Origin: Ch67 sp041395845
Lineage (GTDB): Bacteria > Pseudomonadota > Gammaproteobacteria > Pseudomonadales > Ketobacteraceae
DNA: 64,000 nucleotides
Assembly (NCBI GenBank): GCA_041395845.1
Contig: JAWKZS010000002.1
Span: forward strand, 62,001 to 126,000
Direction of reading: 5' to 3'
Every line of letters starts with the position of its first letter. Within the stretch, counting starts at the first letter, position 1. The translations under genes were made by a program, and so were the position numbers. Positions 1 to 8,569 of the stretch are shown here, in pieces. The notes under the pieces were generated by a model. It was not told the origin of the DNA. It saw only the letters and a list, made by a program, of their open reading frames with translations, and did not search any database.

Positions 1-242
1 CCATCGCAGGGCAATCCTGCCGCTTTCTGCGCCCTGATGACCGCATTGCCAACTTCCAGCAAATGGCAGCGGGTCGCGGCATCGAGCTCCCCGATAAACA
101 CCGCATGCTGGCGCGGAATCACCAACACATGACCAGGACGCATGGGAAACAGATCCATGAACGCCAGACAGTGATCATCACGATAGACAACACTGGCCTC
201 GGCACTACCGTTGAGGATGGCACAGAAAATACAGTCGTTCAT
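1..242 (-). CDS. HIT family protein (partial, C-terminus outside window)
   Basis: The minus-strand frame beginning at the ATG at 242 reads MNDCIFCAILNGSAEAS, then VVYRDDHCLAFMD, then a PMRPGHVLVIPR segment. This is the classic N-terminus of the histidine-triad superfamily of nucleotide hydrolases/transferases. A CxxC pair (Cys4, Cys7) typical of zinc-carrying HIT proteins is visible. The catalytic HxHxH motif lies beyond the window edge, so substrate (AMP-lysine, Ap4A or other) cannot be judged. It sits 32 bp downstream of the acidic membrane protein on the same strand. Confidence 0.85.
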   Translation of the reverse strand, partial: MNDCIFCAILNGSAEASVVYRDDHCLAFMDLFPMRPGHVLVIPRQHAVFIGELDAATRCHLLEVGNAVIRAQKAAGLPCD

Positions 243-274
243 GACCGGTAACTCCCAACTGTCAGCAAACAGAT

Positions 275-1015
275 TCAGTCTTTGTTGTCGGGATTATCCA
301 GCATAAATTCGTCATCGGCAAAGCGGGACGAGTCCTTGTCGTTGGCTGCCTTTTTCTTGTCAGGAAACACCGTTGGCTGTTCCAGCATCTGATCAATCGT
401 GTTGTTGATTTCAGTGTCACTGCCCAGACCTTCCTGTTCGTTGAGCATCATGTCGAGGTCGTCCAGATTATCGACTTCCTCTTCGATCATGTCGTCGTAA
501 TCGTCGACTTCAATCAGTTCGTCGTCATCCAGTTCCAGCGGTGGCGCCTGATTGACATAGCCGGTGTCCGGTTCAGGTTCCTTGGCTGCGGCGGGTGCGG
601 CATCCGGCACGGGCGTCGACCAGGCATCTTCTACCGGTGCATTATCCAGGGCCTTTTTGCTCGCGGCCGGTTGCGGGGTTTCTGGCGCAGATTCCGGCGA
701 GCTGCTGCGCATCACGGTCGCTTCGTCGGCATCCTGTCCGAGGTCGGCACCGATATCCAGATCCAGTGAGGTGACAGTGGCCGCAGCCGCAGGCTCGGCA
801 GCCTTGCCCCGCTCTTCTTTCTGGCGCTGCTTGAGTTCGGTGATCTCGGTAACCACGCGGGTCTGTTCCGCATCGGTCTTTTTCAGGAAACGGATGTAGA
901 AATACACGCCGACGCCGATGATGGCGACATTGCCAAGCGCAAACAGGGACGCCAGCATGATCCAGTTACTGTCTTCTTCCAGTTCGTCTGCCACATTCTC
1001 CGGCTCGGCCTGCAT
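275..1015 (-). CDS. Acidic single-pass membrane protein, partner of VWA protein
   Basis: 246 residues. An acidic N-terminus precedes one membrane helix at about residues 18-40 (IMLASLFALGNVAIIGVGVY). A basic patch follows, then a long low-complexity tail rich in Asp, Glu, Ala and Pro, with strongly acidic stretches around residues 165-200. No enzymatic motif is visible. It starts 20 bp after the stop of the upstream VWA gene, so the two are probably co-transcribed and may act together at the inner membrane. Composition suggests an intrinsically disordered cytoplasmic tail. Function unknown. Confidence 0.75.
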   Translation of the reverse strand: MQAEPENVADELEEDSNWIMLASLFALGNVAIIGVGVYFYIRFLKKTDAEQTRVVTEITELKQRQKEERGKAAEPAAAATVTSLDLDIGADLGQDADEATVMRSSSPESAPETPQPAASKKALDNAPVEDAWSTPVPDAAPAAAKEPEPDTGYVNQAPPLELDDDELIEVDDYDDMIEEEVDNLDDLDMMLNEQEGLGSDTEINNTIDQMLEQPTVFPDKKKAANDKDSSRFADDEFMLDNPDNKD

Positions 1016-1035
1016 GGCAGGCCCCTGCTCGTCCG

Positions 1036-2784
1036 CTACCTGATGGCCTGCACCGGTTCCGGCTCGGGCATCATGTCTTCCGGGGGAAGTTCCTCGACAT
1101 CGAGACTGGGAATTTCCATCGCACTGGGATCAAACGTCACCGGTGGCAGGTCTGGTTCGAGCGGTTCGGTCGCGGGCGTTTCTGCCGCCAATGCAGACAC
1201 CGGCGTGTAATCCACCGTGTAAGGCCCCTGCACCCGTTCCATGGGCGTGCCACTGCCCGTGATACCTTTCACTTTGAGCAGCACGGTGTAGCTGCCCAGC
1301 GTGGCTGTGGGCGGCACATCAATCTTCCAGTTGCCGTCGGCCTGCAGCGTTGCAGTCTGGATGCTCTTGCCGCCCTGCGGATCCTGAATCTGGGCGATGA
1401 TGTCGATGTTTTCCGGATTGATCAGCCCGGGCCGGGGTTGCGCCACCAGGAACTGCATGACCTGGCCATTCTCGTCGCGGTATTCGGTGCGCACATCCAT
1501 GACATCGCGATAGACCGCCATGGTCTGTATCTTCTTGCGCTTGAAGGTCTTGCCATCCACCATCACGGTGAACGTGTGCATGCCTTCCTGCAGGGTCCGG
1601 CCGAGTTTGGCGGTGTAAATCCCATCTTCGGGTACCCGCGGATTTCCGCTGTCGTCATGGGAAAGCTTGCCTTCAAAGCGCTCCCCCTTGTCCGTTTCCT
1701 GGCTGAACGTGATGTCCATCAGCTCGAGAAAATTCGGGTTGGCGATGGCACGGCCCTGCTCCGACAGGAACATGTTCATGGTCACCTTTTCGCCTTCCAG
1801 CATGTTGTCCGGCAGCCCCCGCACTTCGAGTTCAAGATCGGATACCACGGTCACCCGGTTGGAGGGGTCCAGATCGGCGACGACCTGCCAGCGACCCGGC
1901 ACAGGGTTGTAAACCGTGATCAGGTCATATTTCTTGTCGGCAAACCAGCTCAGATTGCGGCTGCCTTTCGCCAGACTGTATTCGGCACCGTCCGGCGCCT
2001 TGAGGCGGGTTTCCTTCATGTCCGACTTGCGGAATATCAGCGCGGTGAATTCCTTGACGGATTCGTCAATGGTAAAGCTGTCACCTTCCAGCGGAATCTG
2101 TTCCGGCAGGTTCACCTTGTCCGACGCATCGACGAAGGCATTCAACAGATCATCCGCGGTTTTTGCCACGATGAAACTGCCCTGGGTTTGCAAAGAAAGG
2201 GTCTTGAGAAATTCCTGGTCCGCCTGATCCGACAATGCAACGGTATGGATACGGAAGCCGGCGGCCCGCAGGCGTGGCACGATCTCATCGAGAATGCGGG
2301 CTTTTTCTTTCTGATTGACGGCAGGATCCTTGGAAATATCCACCATGCCGTCGGACAGCAGCACGATGGTCCGCTCCCAGGCAGGATCGGGTTTCGTTTC
2401 ACCGCGGGTAGCCGCGTCGAGGGCGGCCCCGATATTGGTGTACAGGCCACGGGAGTGAATGGCATTGGCAGCGTTACTGGCGGTTTTTTTCCAGTCGGCG
2501 GTCACCGTTGCCACCGGCACCAGGTTGTTGACCTGCTGACCAAAACTCCAGACCCCCAGCCGGCTCTGATCCTTGGCCAGGTTCAGCAGAAGCTTCACCG
2601 CCGGCACCCGCAGGTTCTCGGGGTCGGTCTTTTTCATACTGCCGGAAACGTCGATCACTACCCGGGTATCCGGCCGGGGCAACGTCTGGCCAAACGCATC
2701 CTCGAACGCGTAGAACAGCGTCCACAGGGCGATAATCCAGATCAGGCCCGCCAGCGGCGGTAGTTTGAGGGGGATTCCAGGCAC
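1036..2784 (-). CDS. von Willebrand factor A domain protein (TIGR03503-like)
   Basis: 582 residues. An N-terminal hydrophobic signal or anchor (about 8-30) is followed by a VWA domain with an intact metal-ion-dependent adhesion site: DVSGS at about 45-49, a downstream Thr in YTNIGAAL, and Asp in LLSDGMVD. The rest looks like several beta-sandwich modules. A Pro/Glu/Asp-rich tail with no obvious membrane helix ends the protein. Length and layout match the gammaproteobacterial TIGR03503 family, whose role is not established. It was probably exported to the periplasm. First gene of a pair with the acidic membrane protein downstream. Confidence 0.8.
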   Translation of the reverse strand: MPGIPLKLPPLAGLIWIIALWTLFYAFEDAFGQTLPRPDTRVVIDVSGSMKKTDPENLRVPAVKLLLNLAKDQSRLGVWSFGQQVNNLVPVATVTADWKKTASNAANAIHSRGLYTNIGAALDAATRGETKPDPAWERTIVLLSDGMVDISKDPAVNQKEKARILDEIVPRLRAAGFRIHTVALSDQADQEFLKTLSLQTQGSFIVAKTADDLLNAFVDASDKVNLPEQIPLEGDSFTIDESVKEFTALIFRKSDMKETRLKAPDGAEYSLAKGSRNLSWFADKKYDLITVYNPVPGRWQVVADLDPSNRVTVVSDLELEVRGLPDNMLEGEKVTMNMFLSEQGRAIANPNFLELMDITFSQETDKGERFEGKLSHDDSGNPRVPEDGIYTAKLGRTLQEGMHTFTVMVDGKTFKRKKIQTMAVYRDVMDVRTEYRDENGQVMQFLVAQPRPGLINPENIDIIAQIQDPQGGKSIQTATLQADGNWKIDVPPTATLGSYTVLLKVKGITGSGTPMERVQGPYTVDYTPVSALAAETPATEPLEPDLPPVTFDPSAMEIPSLDVEELPPEDMMPEPEPVQAIR

Positions 2785-2865
2785 CGGGGCTCCAGGGAAT
2801 TGCTACAACCAACGTTATTTAGTTATAGCAGCTCTGCCGGTGATTTCCTGAAAATCCCTGAGAAT

Positions 2866-3216
2866 TCAGGCGTTGGCGCGGGCGCGACGCCACGCCATGC
2901 GGATCAGTCCGTCAATGATAAGGGCCACCAGACCCAGCACGACACCGTACAGCAGATAGACCGACGCCCGCAGGGCATCCCCTTCCTGGATCAGCAACAG
3001 ATCGAACAGCAGTACGAACAGGGCCGGCGCCAGCTCGATGCTCTGGCTGTCAACGGGGGCTGGCACCAGCACGGCCGCCGCCAGCAGGACCCGCAACAGC
3101 TGCTTGAGCGGCACCCAGGGAATGGGTTTGGTCATCCGCCACCACACCAGCAGCACGCCCAGCGCAGCCCCGTAGTACACGGCCCAGGTGACAAGGTATT
3201 CGTTCTGCTCCAGCAT
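2866..3216 (-). CDS. Small multi-pass inner-membrane protein, unknown
   Basis: 116 residues from the ATG at 3216, which has AGGAA about 6 nt upstream. A longer reading from 3288 would overlap the ycgN-like gene and add a non-hydrophobic leader, so I prefer the shorter form. Three to four hydrophobic helices are visible (about 8-25, 38-55, 60-78 and 88-108), ending in an Arg-rich cytoplasmic tail (RMAWRRARANA). I do not recognise the family. Confidence 0.6.
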   Translation of the reverse strand: MLEQNEYLVTWAVYYGAALGVLLVWWRMTKPIPWVPLKQLLRVLLAAAVLVPAPVDSQSIELAPALFVLLFDLLLIQEGDALRASVYLLYGVVLGLVALIIDGLIRMAWRRARANA

Positions 3217-3269
3217 GGTGATTCCTGTGGATGGTTGAAAAACAGCGGGATGAAACCCGATTCCCGGCC

Positions 3270-3716
3270 TCAGCGCAACTCCCGCCACTGCACGATGTGA
3301 TCTTCCCAGTCATCTTCCGTCACGTCTGCGAGGGAGATCACCTTGCCACGCACCGAAATCCCGGCGCGATGAACCGACTCGGGATCGCCAGACAGCAGGG
3401 GATGCCATTTGGGCAGCCCGCGCCCTTCGGCCAGCCGGCGATAGGCACAACTCAGGGGAAGCCAGTAAATCGACGCCAGATTATCGGCATCCAGGCGCAC
3501 GCAGTCCGGCACCCGGCTCTGCCGGTTGGCATAATCCGAACAGCGGCAACTGTTCTGATCCAGCAGATGACAGGCCAGCGCGGTGTAGAACAGCTCACCG
3601 GTGTCCTCGTCTTCCAGCTTGTGCAGACAGCAGCGCCCGCAGCCGTCACAGAGCGCTTCCCATTCCTCACGGGTCATCTGTTGCAGGGTTTTATGTTCCC
3701 AGAAGCGGATTTCCAT
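3270..3716 (-). CDS. YcgN family cysteine-cluster protein (UPF0260)
   Basis: 148 residues with the family's conserved cysteine pattern: CDGCGRCC near residues 23-30, then CHLLDQNSCRCSDY and PDCVRL, and the later motif WLPLSCAYRRLAEGRGL. The cysteines suggest a metal or Fe-S site, but biochemical function is not established. Length is normal for the family. It lies between the YcgL gene (5 bp upstream) and the small membrane protein; ycgL, ycgN and rnd are commonly neighbours in gammaproteobacteria, which supports all three calls. Confidence 0.9.
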   Translation of the reverse strand: MEIRFWEHKTLQQMTREEWEALCDGCGRCCLHKLEDEDTGELFYTALACHLLDQNSCRCSDYANRQSRVPDCVRLDADNLASIYWLPLSCAYRRLAEGRGLPKWHPLLSGDPESVHRAGISVRGKVISLADVTEDDWEDHIVQWRELR

Positions 3717-3721
3717 GGCAG

Positions 3722-3979
3722 TCAGCGATTATGCTCCAGGGGTGGCATCTGCAGGTAAAAACCATTCTGGATGACGCCGTTGAGCACATCCAGCGCGCTG
3801 ACCCTGGCCAGCTTGCGCTCCGGGGTCAATTCCAGATCCATGACGTGGCCCGGCGTGCCGAAGCTTTGCAGCAGTTCCTCGGGCACCCGCTCAAACGGGT
3901 CCTGCTTGGGAACATACAGGTACATGCCCTCTTTCTTGGGGCTGCGGTAGACGGAGCAATGCAGTCGGGATGCCGTCAT
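3722..3979 (-). CDS. YcgL domain-containing protein
   Basis: About 85 residues from the ATG at 3979, with AGGA nine bases upstream; a TTG one codon earlier is a weaker choice. The sequence CSVYRSPKKEGMYLYV followed by FGTPGHVMDLEL and a C-terminal GFYLQMPP is characteristic of the small YcgL family. Molecular function is unknown. The start lies 12 bp after the ancestral stop codon of rnd, so it is probably translated from the rnd transcript. Confidence 0.88.
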   Translation of the reverse strand: MTASRLHCSVYRSPKKEGMYLYVPKQDPFERVPEELLQSFGTPGHVMDLELTPERKLARVSALDVLNGVIQNGFYLQMPPLEHNR

Positions 3980-3991
3980 CAAAAAATGTCC

Positions 3992-5151
3992 TTAGTTGTA
4001 GTCATTGGTGGAAAAACGGTGGGCCTGCAGCCGGGGCAACAGAATGCGCGCGCCAGCCGGTAAAGACGCTGCTTTCATCGCCCCCCTGCAGGTGAATCTG
4101 CAGATAGTCGGTCAGCTGGCCTTGCTGGCCAGCAGTTCCGGCGGCAATCCCAGCTCGGTAGCCAGCGCCGCCACCACATCACGCAGCTCCTTGTACAGGC
4201 CTGCTGGCGCTTGCTGAGGGGCTCGGGAATCGGCTGGGTCGGCTTGCCCTGCTGCAGGCCGACCTGCAACTGCTTGAGCAGTTCGTCACCCCAGCGGCGG
4301 ATCTGGCCACCCTGAAGGCCGAGTTCTTCCAGCGCTCCACGGTGCCGGGGCTGCTTTTCCACCATACCGTAAATGATGGCGTCCTTGGCGATAAACGTGC
4401 GGGGAATATCACGCTTGCGGGCCTGCTGCTCCCGCCAGCTGACCAGATGCTGCATGGCAGCCTGCTGTTCCGGTTTGAAACGGGCCGCTGAGGAATAGGA
4501 CAGATACAGCTGATCGTCGGGGGTTTTATTGCGGTATTTATCTAACAGCGCATCGCATTCTTCACGACACCAGCCAGCCCGATCGAGAATCTGCAGGCGT
4601 TCTTCCAGCAGCTGCGCCAGCTTGAACAGGTGACGCACGTCTTCCGCCGCGTAATGGCACTGGGAATCCGTCAGCGGGCGCTTGGTCCAGTCGGAGCGGG
4701 TTTCTTCTTTGCCCAGTTCCACCTGCAGTGTTTCGCGCAGCAGCCGCTGCAACCCGGCCTGACGATCGAAACCCACAAAACTGGCAGCAATCTGGGTATC
4801 GAACAGATCCGACGGCAAGGCATTCCACAGCAGCTGGAACAATTCGAGATCCTCGCCACCGCTGTGCATCAGCAGGGTTTTACCCGGTGCGAACAGGCAT
4901 TGTCCCAACGGCTGCAGGTCGTCGCGGCTCAGGCGCACCGGATCAATCAGATAGATATCGGTGGGCGTGGCGACCTGGATCAGGCCGGGAATCGGAAAAT
5001 AGGTGTTGGTGCGGACGAACTCGGTATCCACCGCCAGCCGGGGTTGCTGCTGAAGACTTTGGCAGAGGTCGCCAAGCTGGGCGGGTTGATCAATCCAGTG
5101 AACAGGTTGTGGAGTCAAAATGCGCTCATCCGTTGGTAAGACAAGCGCCAC
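3992..5151 (-). pseudogene. rnd: Ribonuclease D, two frameshifts near the 3' end
   Basis: RNase D is a 3'-5' exoribonuclease in tRNA and stable-RNA maturation. The DEDD exonuclease domain is intact: DTEFVR (about residue 42), the HSGGEDLEL segment, and the YAAEDVRHL motif, followed by an HRDC domain. The open frame then goes out of register at about 4198-4202 and would stop at 4075 after an anomalous Cys/Trp/Arg-rich tail. Adding one base there and another at about 4118-4121 restores QQALYKELRDVV, ELLASKA, then TGWRARILLPRLQ and a stop at 3992, just before ycgL. Both lesions lie in GGCC runs, so they may be sequencing errors. If real, the protein loses the end of the C-terminal domain but keeps its catalytic part. 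Confidence 0.85.
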
Positions 5152-5204
5152 ATTATAGAGAAGGCAGGCGTGGCCTTAAACCCGCAACCGCGCCATCGGG
5201 AATA

Positions 5205-6233
5205 TCAGCCAGGCACCGTCAGCAGGAATTCCGCCTGGGCGAACGGATCGCACGGCGTGCCGCCGTTGCCACGATTAAGGCTCCTGTCCAGCCATTCATA
5301 CATCTGGATGCGGGCATATCGATAGGCCTCGGTACCATCCGTACCACTGAAATGACCGCCCCGATCCAGCGCCAGCAGACAGGCCGGCCGCCCCCATTCC
5401 ACCAGCGTCTGAAAGTAGCGTTGTGCATTGGTGAAGGGCACCAGATAGTCATCGCGCGGGTGAACCAGCAGCACAGGGGATGCGGCTGACCCGATCGCTG
5501 TCACCGGATCGATGGACAGCAGCGAATCCCTTACGGACGGCGCCAAGGTATCAAATCGTGTAGCAATTTTTGCGCTGCTGTTCGTCAACAAGAGCATCTG
5601 ACTGGCGACCACGCCACTCATATTCCATGCTGTTTCGACATCAACCACGCCGGAAAACACCACGGCAGAGGCAACGCTACTGTCAGCATCATGTGGGCAG
5701 TCCGCTGCTTCCAGATCGAGGTGGACGGGGGTTTCCGCCGCCATTGCCGCCAAGTGACCACCCGCCGAAACACCCATCACGGATATGTGGTCCGGGTCCA
5801 GATTGAAATCCTGTGCATGGGACTTGAGCCAGCGTACGGCACACTTGAGATCCTGCAGCTGGGCTGGCCAGGGAAAAATGGTATCGCCGGAGACGTCCCG
5901 TCTGCTCAAGCGGTAATCGATGCTGGCGGCGACAAATCCCCGTAACGAGGCAGCCTTGATCTCGGTATCAAAACCGTTGCCAAACCTTGATCCGCTATTC
6001 CAGCCACCCCCATGGACGAAGATCAGCCCGGGATAACGACCGTCCGGCAGCGCTGGGGCCCCCGCCGCCGCTGGCAACACTTGAATCTTGAGATCCAGAT
6101 TCTCGCCGCTGGAAGGGTCCGTAACGGACAGGTAGGTATAAGCATCCCCATATACATACTTGCAGCCCCCCGAAAACAGGATGACGCAGGTTAATAGCAA
6201 AATCCCCGGCAATCGCCTTGCAATCAACGACAC
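5205..6233 (-). CDS. Alpha/beta hydrolase (esterase), putative lipoprotein
   Basis: 342 residues. The N-terminus has a lipoprotein signal with a lipobox ending at Cys24 (FSGGC). The oxyanion-hole motif HGGGW (74-78), nucleophile GVSAGG (Ser156), acid Asp261/262 in HPRDDYLVP and His294 in DRGGHFSG complete a catalytic triad of the hormone-sensitive-lipase/BD-FAE type. It is probably a carboxylesterase tethered to the cell envelope. It is alone on its transcript. The AT-rich upstream region holds two direct repeats (see 6305-6349). Substrate cannot be told. Confidence 0.85.
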   Translation of the reverse strand: MSLIARRLPGILLLTCVILFSGGCKYVYGDAYTYLSVTDPSSGENLDLKIQVLPAAAGAPALPDGRYPGLIFVHGGGWNSGSRFGNGFDTEIKAASLRGFVAASIDYRLSRRDVSGDTIFPWPAQLQDLKCAVRWLKSHAQDFNLDPDHISVMGVSAGGHLAAMAAETPVHLDLEAADCPHDADSSVASAVVFSGVVDVETAWNMSGVVASQMLLLTNSSAKIATRFDTLAPSVRDSLLSIDPVTAIGSAASPVLLVHPRDDYLVPFTNAQRYFQTLVEWGRPACLLALDRGGHFSGTDGTEAYRYARIQMYEWLDRSLNRGNGGTPCDPFAQAEFLLTVPG

Positions 6234-6304
6234 TCAAACACCCCGACTGTGAAATAACACATCCCTGAAGATCAATCATATTGATCAATGAGACATATTA
6301 TATT

Positions 6305-6349
6305 TTTTATCTCACACAGATCGAGACGTTTTTTGACTTTTATCTCACA
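6305..6349 (-). promoter_or_regulatory. Direct repeat upstream of the esterase
   Basis: The 12-bp sequence TTTTATCTCACA occurs at 6305-6316 and again at 6338-6349, 33 bp apart (about three helical turns). A perfect palindrome ATTGATCAAT lies at 6280-6289, closer to the esterase start at 6233. The spacing suits a pair of regulator sites, but no regulator is identified. Confidence 0.4.
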
Positions 6350-6382
6350 GCATGCCGAATCAGATCCCTTCTCCTGTGCCGG

Positions 6383-7528
6383 TCACAGACCCAGTTGCTT
6401 GGCAATCACCTCATTCATGATTTCATAGGTACCGCCCCCGATAGCCAGAATCCGGTTGTCACGATACAACCGCTCCACCAGGGATTCACGCATATAGCCC
6501 ATGCCACCGAACAGCTGGACCGCATCATAGGTAACCCGGTCGCTCACGGTGGTGGCGAAATTCTTGGCCATCGAGACTTCTTTCACCACGGCTTCACCGG
6601 CAGCGATGCGGGCCGCGACCCGGTAGGTGAATTCTTTCGACGCTTCCAGCTGGGTCGCCATTTCCGCCAGCTTATGACGCAACACCTGAAAGCCCGCCAG
6701 TGGACGACCGAACGCCTGCCGCTCCTTCACATAGGTCAGACAGGCATCCAGCGCCAGCTGCGAGGTGCAGTTGGCCATCACCGCCAGGTTCAGGCGCTCC
6801 ATCTGGAAATTGGTCATGATCACGTAGAAGCCGCCGTTTTCCGGGCCGATCAGGTTGGCCACGGGCACTTTCACGTCCTGGAAAAACAGTTCGGCGGTAT
6901 CGCTGGCCCACCAGCCCATTTTTTTCAGCTTGCGGCTGACTGAAAAGCCCGGCATGCCCTTTTCCAGCAGAAGCAGACTGATGCCGCCGTAACCGTCGCC
7001 GCCGGTGCGCACGGCCACCGTGTAGTAATCCGCGTTAACGCCGCTGGTAATGAAGGTTTTGGAGCCGTTGACGATGTAGTGGTCGCCATCCCGCACGGCA
7101 CGGGTGCGCAGATTCGCCACGTCGGAACCGCCACCGGGCTCGGTGATGGCCAGACACTGGATCTTGCGCCCGGCAATGACATCCGGGCAGACCCGCTGCT
7201 TGAGTTCCTCGCTGCCCCATTTGACGATGGGCGGCAGGCCGATATCCAGCGAGCCCAGGCTCGCCACGACACCGCCAGAGCCACAGCCCATCAATTCTTC
7301 GGAACAGGCAATCTTGGTGAACATATCAAAGCCGGTACCGCCCAGTTCTTCGGGATAACCGATCCCAAGAATGCCCGCTGCGCCCGCCTTTTCATAAAGC
7401 GACCGCGGCAACTCGCCCGCCTCTTCCCAGGCATCGACATGAGGATTTATTTCCTGTTCGACGAACTTGCGCACATTCTGGCGCACGATGGACTGGGTTT
7501 CACCGAAGTACTGCTGATAAGCGGACAT
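6383..7528 (-). CDS. Acyl-CoA dehydrogenase
   Basis: 381 residues, full family length. FAD-dependent alpha,beta-dehydrogenation of an acyl-CoA, passing electrons to ETF. ITEPGGGSDVANL (about 128-140) and NGSKTFITSG (about 154-163) are the FAD/substrate-binding signatures. At the C-terminus the family position for the usual catalytic Glu (YEGT) reads GGGT, so the base is more likely Glu244 in FQMERLNLA, as in isovaleryl-CoA and long-chain enzymes. Chain-length preference is unknown. ETF-QO is encoded at 29 kb. A palindrome just upstream suggests TetR-type control. Confidence 0.93.
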   Translation of the reverse strand: MSAYQQYFGETQSIVRQNVRKFVEQEINPHVDAWEEAGELPRSLYEKAGAAGILGIGYPEELGGTGFDMFTKIACSEELMGCGSGGVVASLGSLDIGLPPIVKWGSEELKQRVCPDVIAGRKIQCLAITEPGGGSDVANLRTRAVRDGDHYIVNGSKTFITSGVNADYYTVAVRTGGDGYGGISLLLLEKGMPGFSVSRKLKKMGWWASDTAELFFQDVKVPVANLIGPENGGFYVIMTNFQMERLNLAVMANCTSQLALDACLTYVKERQAFGRPLAGFQVLRHKLAEMATQLEASKEFTYRVAARIAAGEAVVKEVSMAKNFATTVSDRVTYDAVQLFGGMGYMRESLVERLYRDNRILAIGGGTYEIMNEVIAKQLGL

Positions 7529-7563
7529 GGGCGATCCTTGACAGTGGATGATGTCAAGAATTT

Positions 7564-7581
7564 ACCAAGCGCTTGCTTGGT
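7564..7581. promoter_or_regulatory. Inverted repeat operator candidate before the acyl-CoA dehydrogenase
   Basis: ACCAAGC-GCTT-GCTTGGT is a perfect 7-bp inverted repeat centred about 44 bp upstream of the acyl-CoA dehydrogenase start. Palindromes of this form are common operators of TetR-family regulators of fatty-acid or acyl-CoA genes. Two TetR genes lie in this window, but nothing ties either to this site. Confidence 0.5.
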
Positions 7582-7596
7582 TGGCAACCAAAACTG

Positions 7597-8196
7597 TCAG
7601 TCGATGACCCGTCTGCCCCGCAAGGCCAGACTGAGGGTATTGCTGTCAACGTATTCCAGTTCGCCCCCCATGGGAACACCGTGAGCGATGCGGGAAGCCA
7701 GCACGCCATGCCTGCGGGCCAGCTCGGAAATGAAATGGGCGGTGGCTTCACCTTCCACCGTGGTGCCGGTGGCGATGATGAGTTCTTTCACTTCACCCTC
7801 CCCCAGACGCTCATCCAGCAACGGAATGCCGATGTCGTCGGGGCCAATGCCATCGATGGGCGACAGATGACCCAGCAGCAGAAAGTAAAACCCGCGATAG
7901 GTGCCGGCCTGCTCGATGGCGATCACGTCGGCAGGGGTTTCCACCACACACAGCAACGCCGGATCTCGACTGGTCTGGGCACAGATATGGCAGACGGGAT
8001 TTTCGGTAAAATTGCGACACTTCTGGCAGCGGCCGATCTTCGCCATCGCCTGACTGAGAATGTCCGCCAGCCGCGTGGCCTTCTGACGGTCGCGATCCAG
8101 CAGATGCAACGCCATCCGCTGCGCCGACTTGGGCCCGACACCGGGCAGACAGGTCAGCGCTTCGATCAGTTGCTGTGTGAGGGGGCTGAACGACAT
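7597..8196 (-). CDS. recR: Recombination mediator RecR
   Basis: 199 residues. Helix-hairpin-helix near the N-terminus (LPGVGPKSAQRMALHLL), a four-cysteine zinc finger (CQKC and CHIC, about 57-72), and a TOPRIM domain (LLCVVETPADVIAIEQ). With RecF/RecO it loads RecA on gapped DNA. It lies 6 bp from ybaB and behind dnaX, the standard gammaproteobacterial order. Confidence 0.97.
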   Translation of the reverse strand: MSFSPLTQQLIEALTCLPGVGPKSAQRMALHLLDRDRQKATRLADILSQAMAKIGRCQKCRNFTENPVCHICAQTSRDPALLCVVETPADVIAIEQAGTYRGFYFLLLGHLSPIDGIGPDDIGIPLLDERLGEGEVKELIIATGTTVEGEATAHFISELARRHGVLASRIAHGVPMGGELEYVDSNTLSLALRGRRVID

Positions 8197-8202
8197 GGCG
8201 GA

Positions 8203-8526
8203 TCAGAACGGCATCTTGAAACCGGGAGGAATCCCCATGCCGGCGGCCAGACCTCCGATCTTCGACTGGCTGTTCTGCTCCACCTTGCGCACCGCGTCGT
8301 TGACCGCAGCGGCGATCAGGTCTTCCAGCACCTCCTTGTCTTCTTTCAGCAGGGAATCGTCGATCTGCACGCGCTTGACGTCGTGACGGCCGGTCATCAC
8401 CACCTTGACCAGACCTGCACCGGATTCACCGGTGACTTCGGCCTTGGCCAGTTCTTCCTGCATTTTCTGCATCTGTTCCTGCATTTTCTGTGCTTGCTTG
8501 AGCAAGTCACCCATTTGACCTTTCAT
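8203..8526 (-). CDS. YbaB/EbfC family nucleoid-associated protein
   Basis: 107 residues from the ATG at 8526; the longer open frame would add 40 non-homologous residues. It has the family's N-terminal helix (MGDLLKQAQKMQEQMQKMQEE), the GESGAGLVKVVMTGRHDVKRVQID strand region, and the C-terminal KIGGLAAGMGIPPGFKMPF. Small dimeric DNA-binding protein. Located between dnaX and recR. Confidence 0.95.
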   Translation of the reverse strand: MKGQMGDLLKQAQKMQEQMQKMQEELAKAEVTGESGAGLVKVVMTGRHDVKRVQIDDSLLKEDKEVLEDLIAAAVNDAVRKVEQNSQSKIGGLAAGMGIPPGFKMPF

Positions 8527-8569
8527 AACGTACCTTTCATTCGCGGTTGCGGTGATGGAATAGAAATTG

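Noticed and set aside
1438..2763. 441-codon open frame on the plus strand opposite the VWA gene
   Set aside because: Shadow of the VWA gene: His/Arg/Gln-rich translation, no family motif, and the minus frame has a MIDAS and signal peptide.
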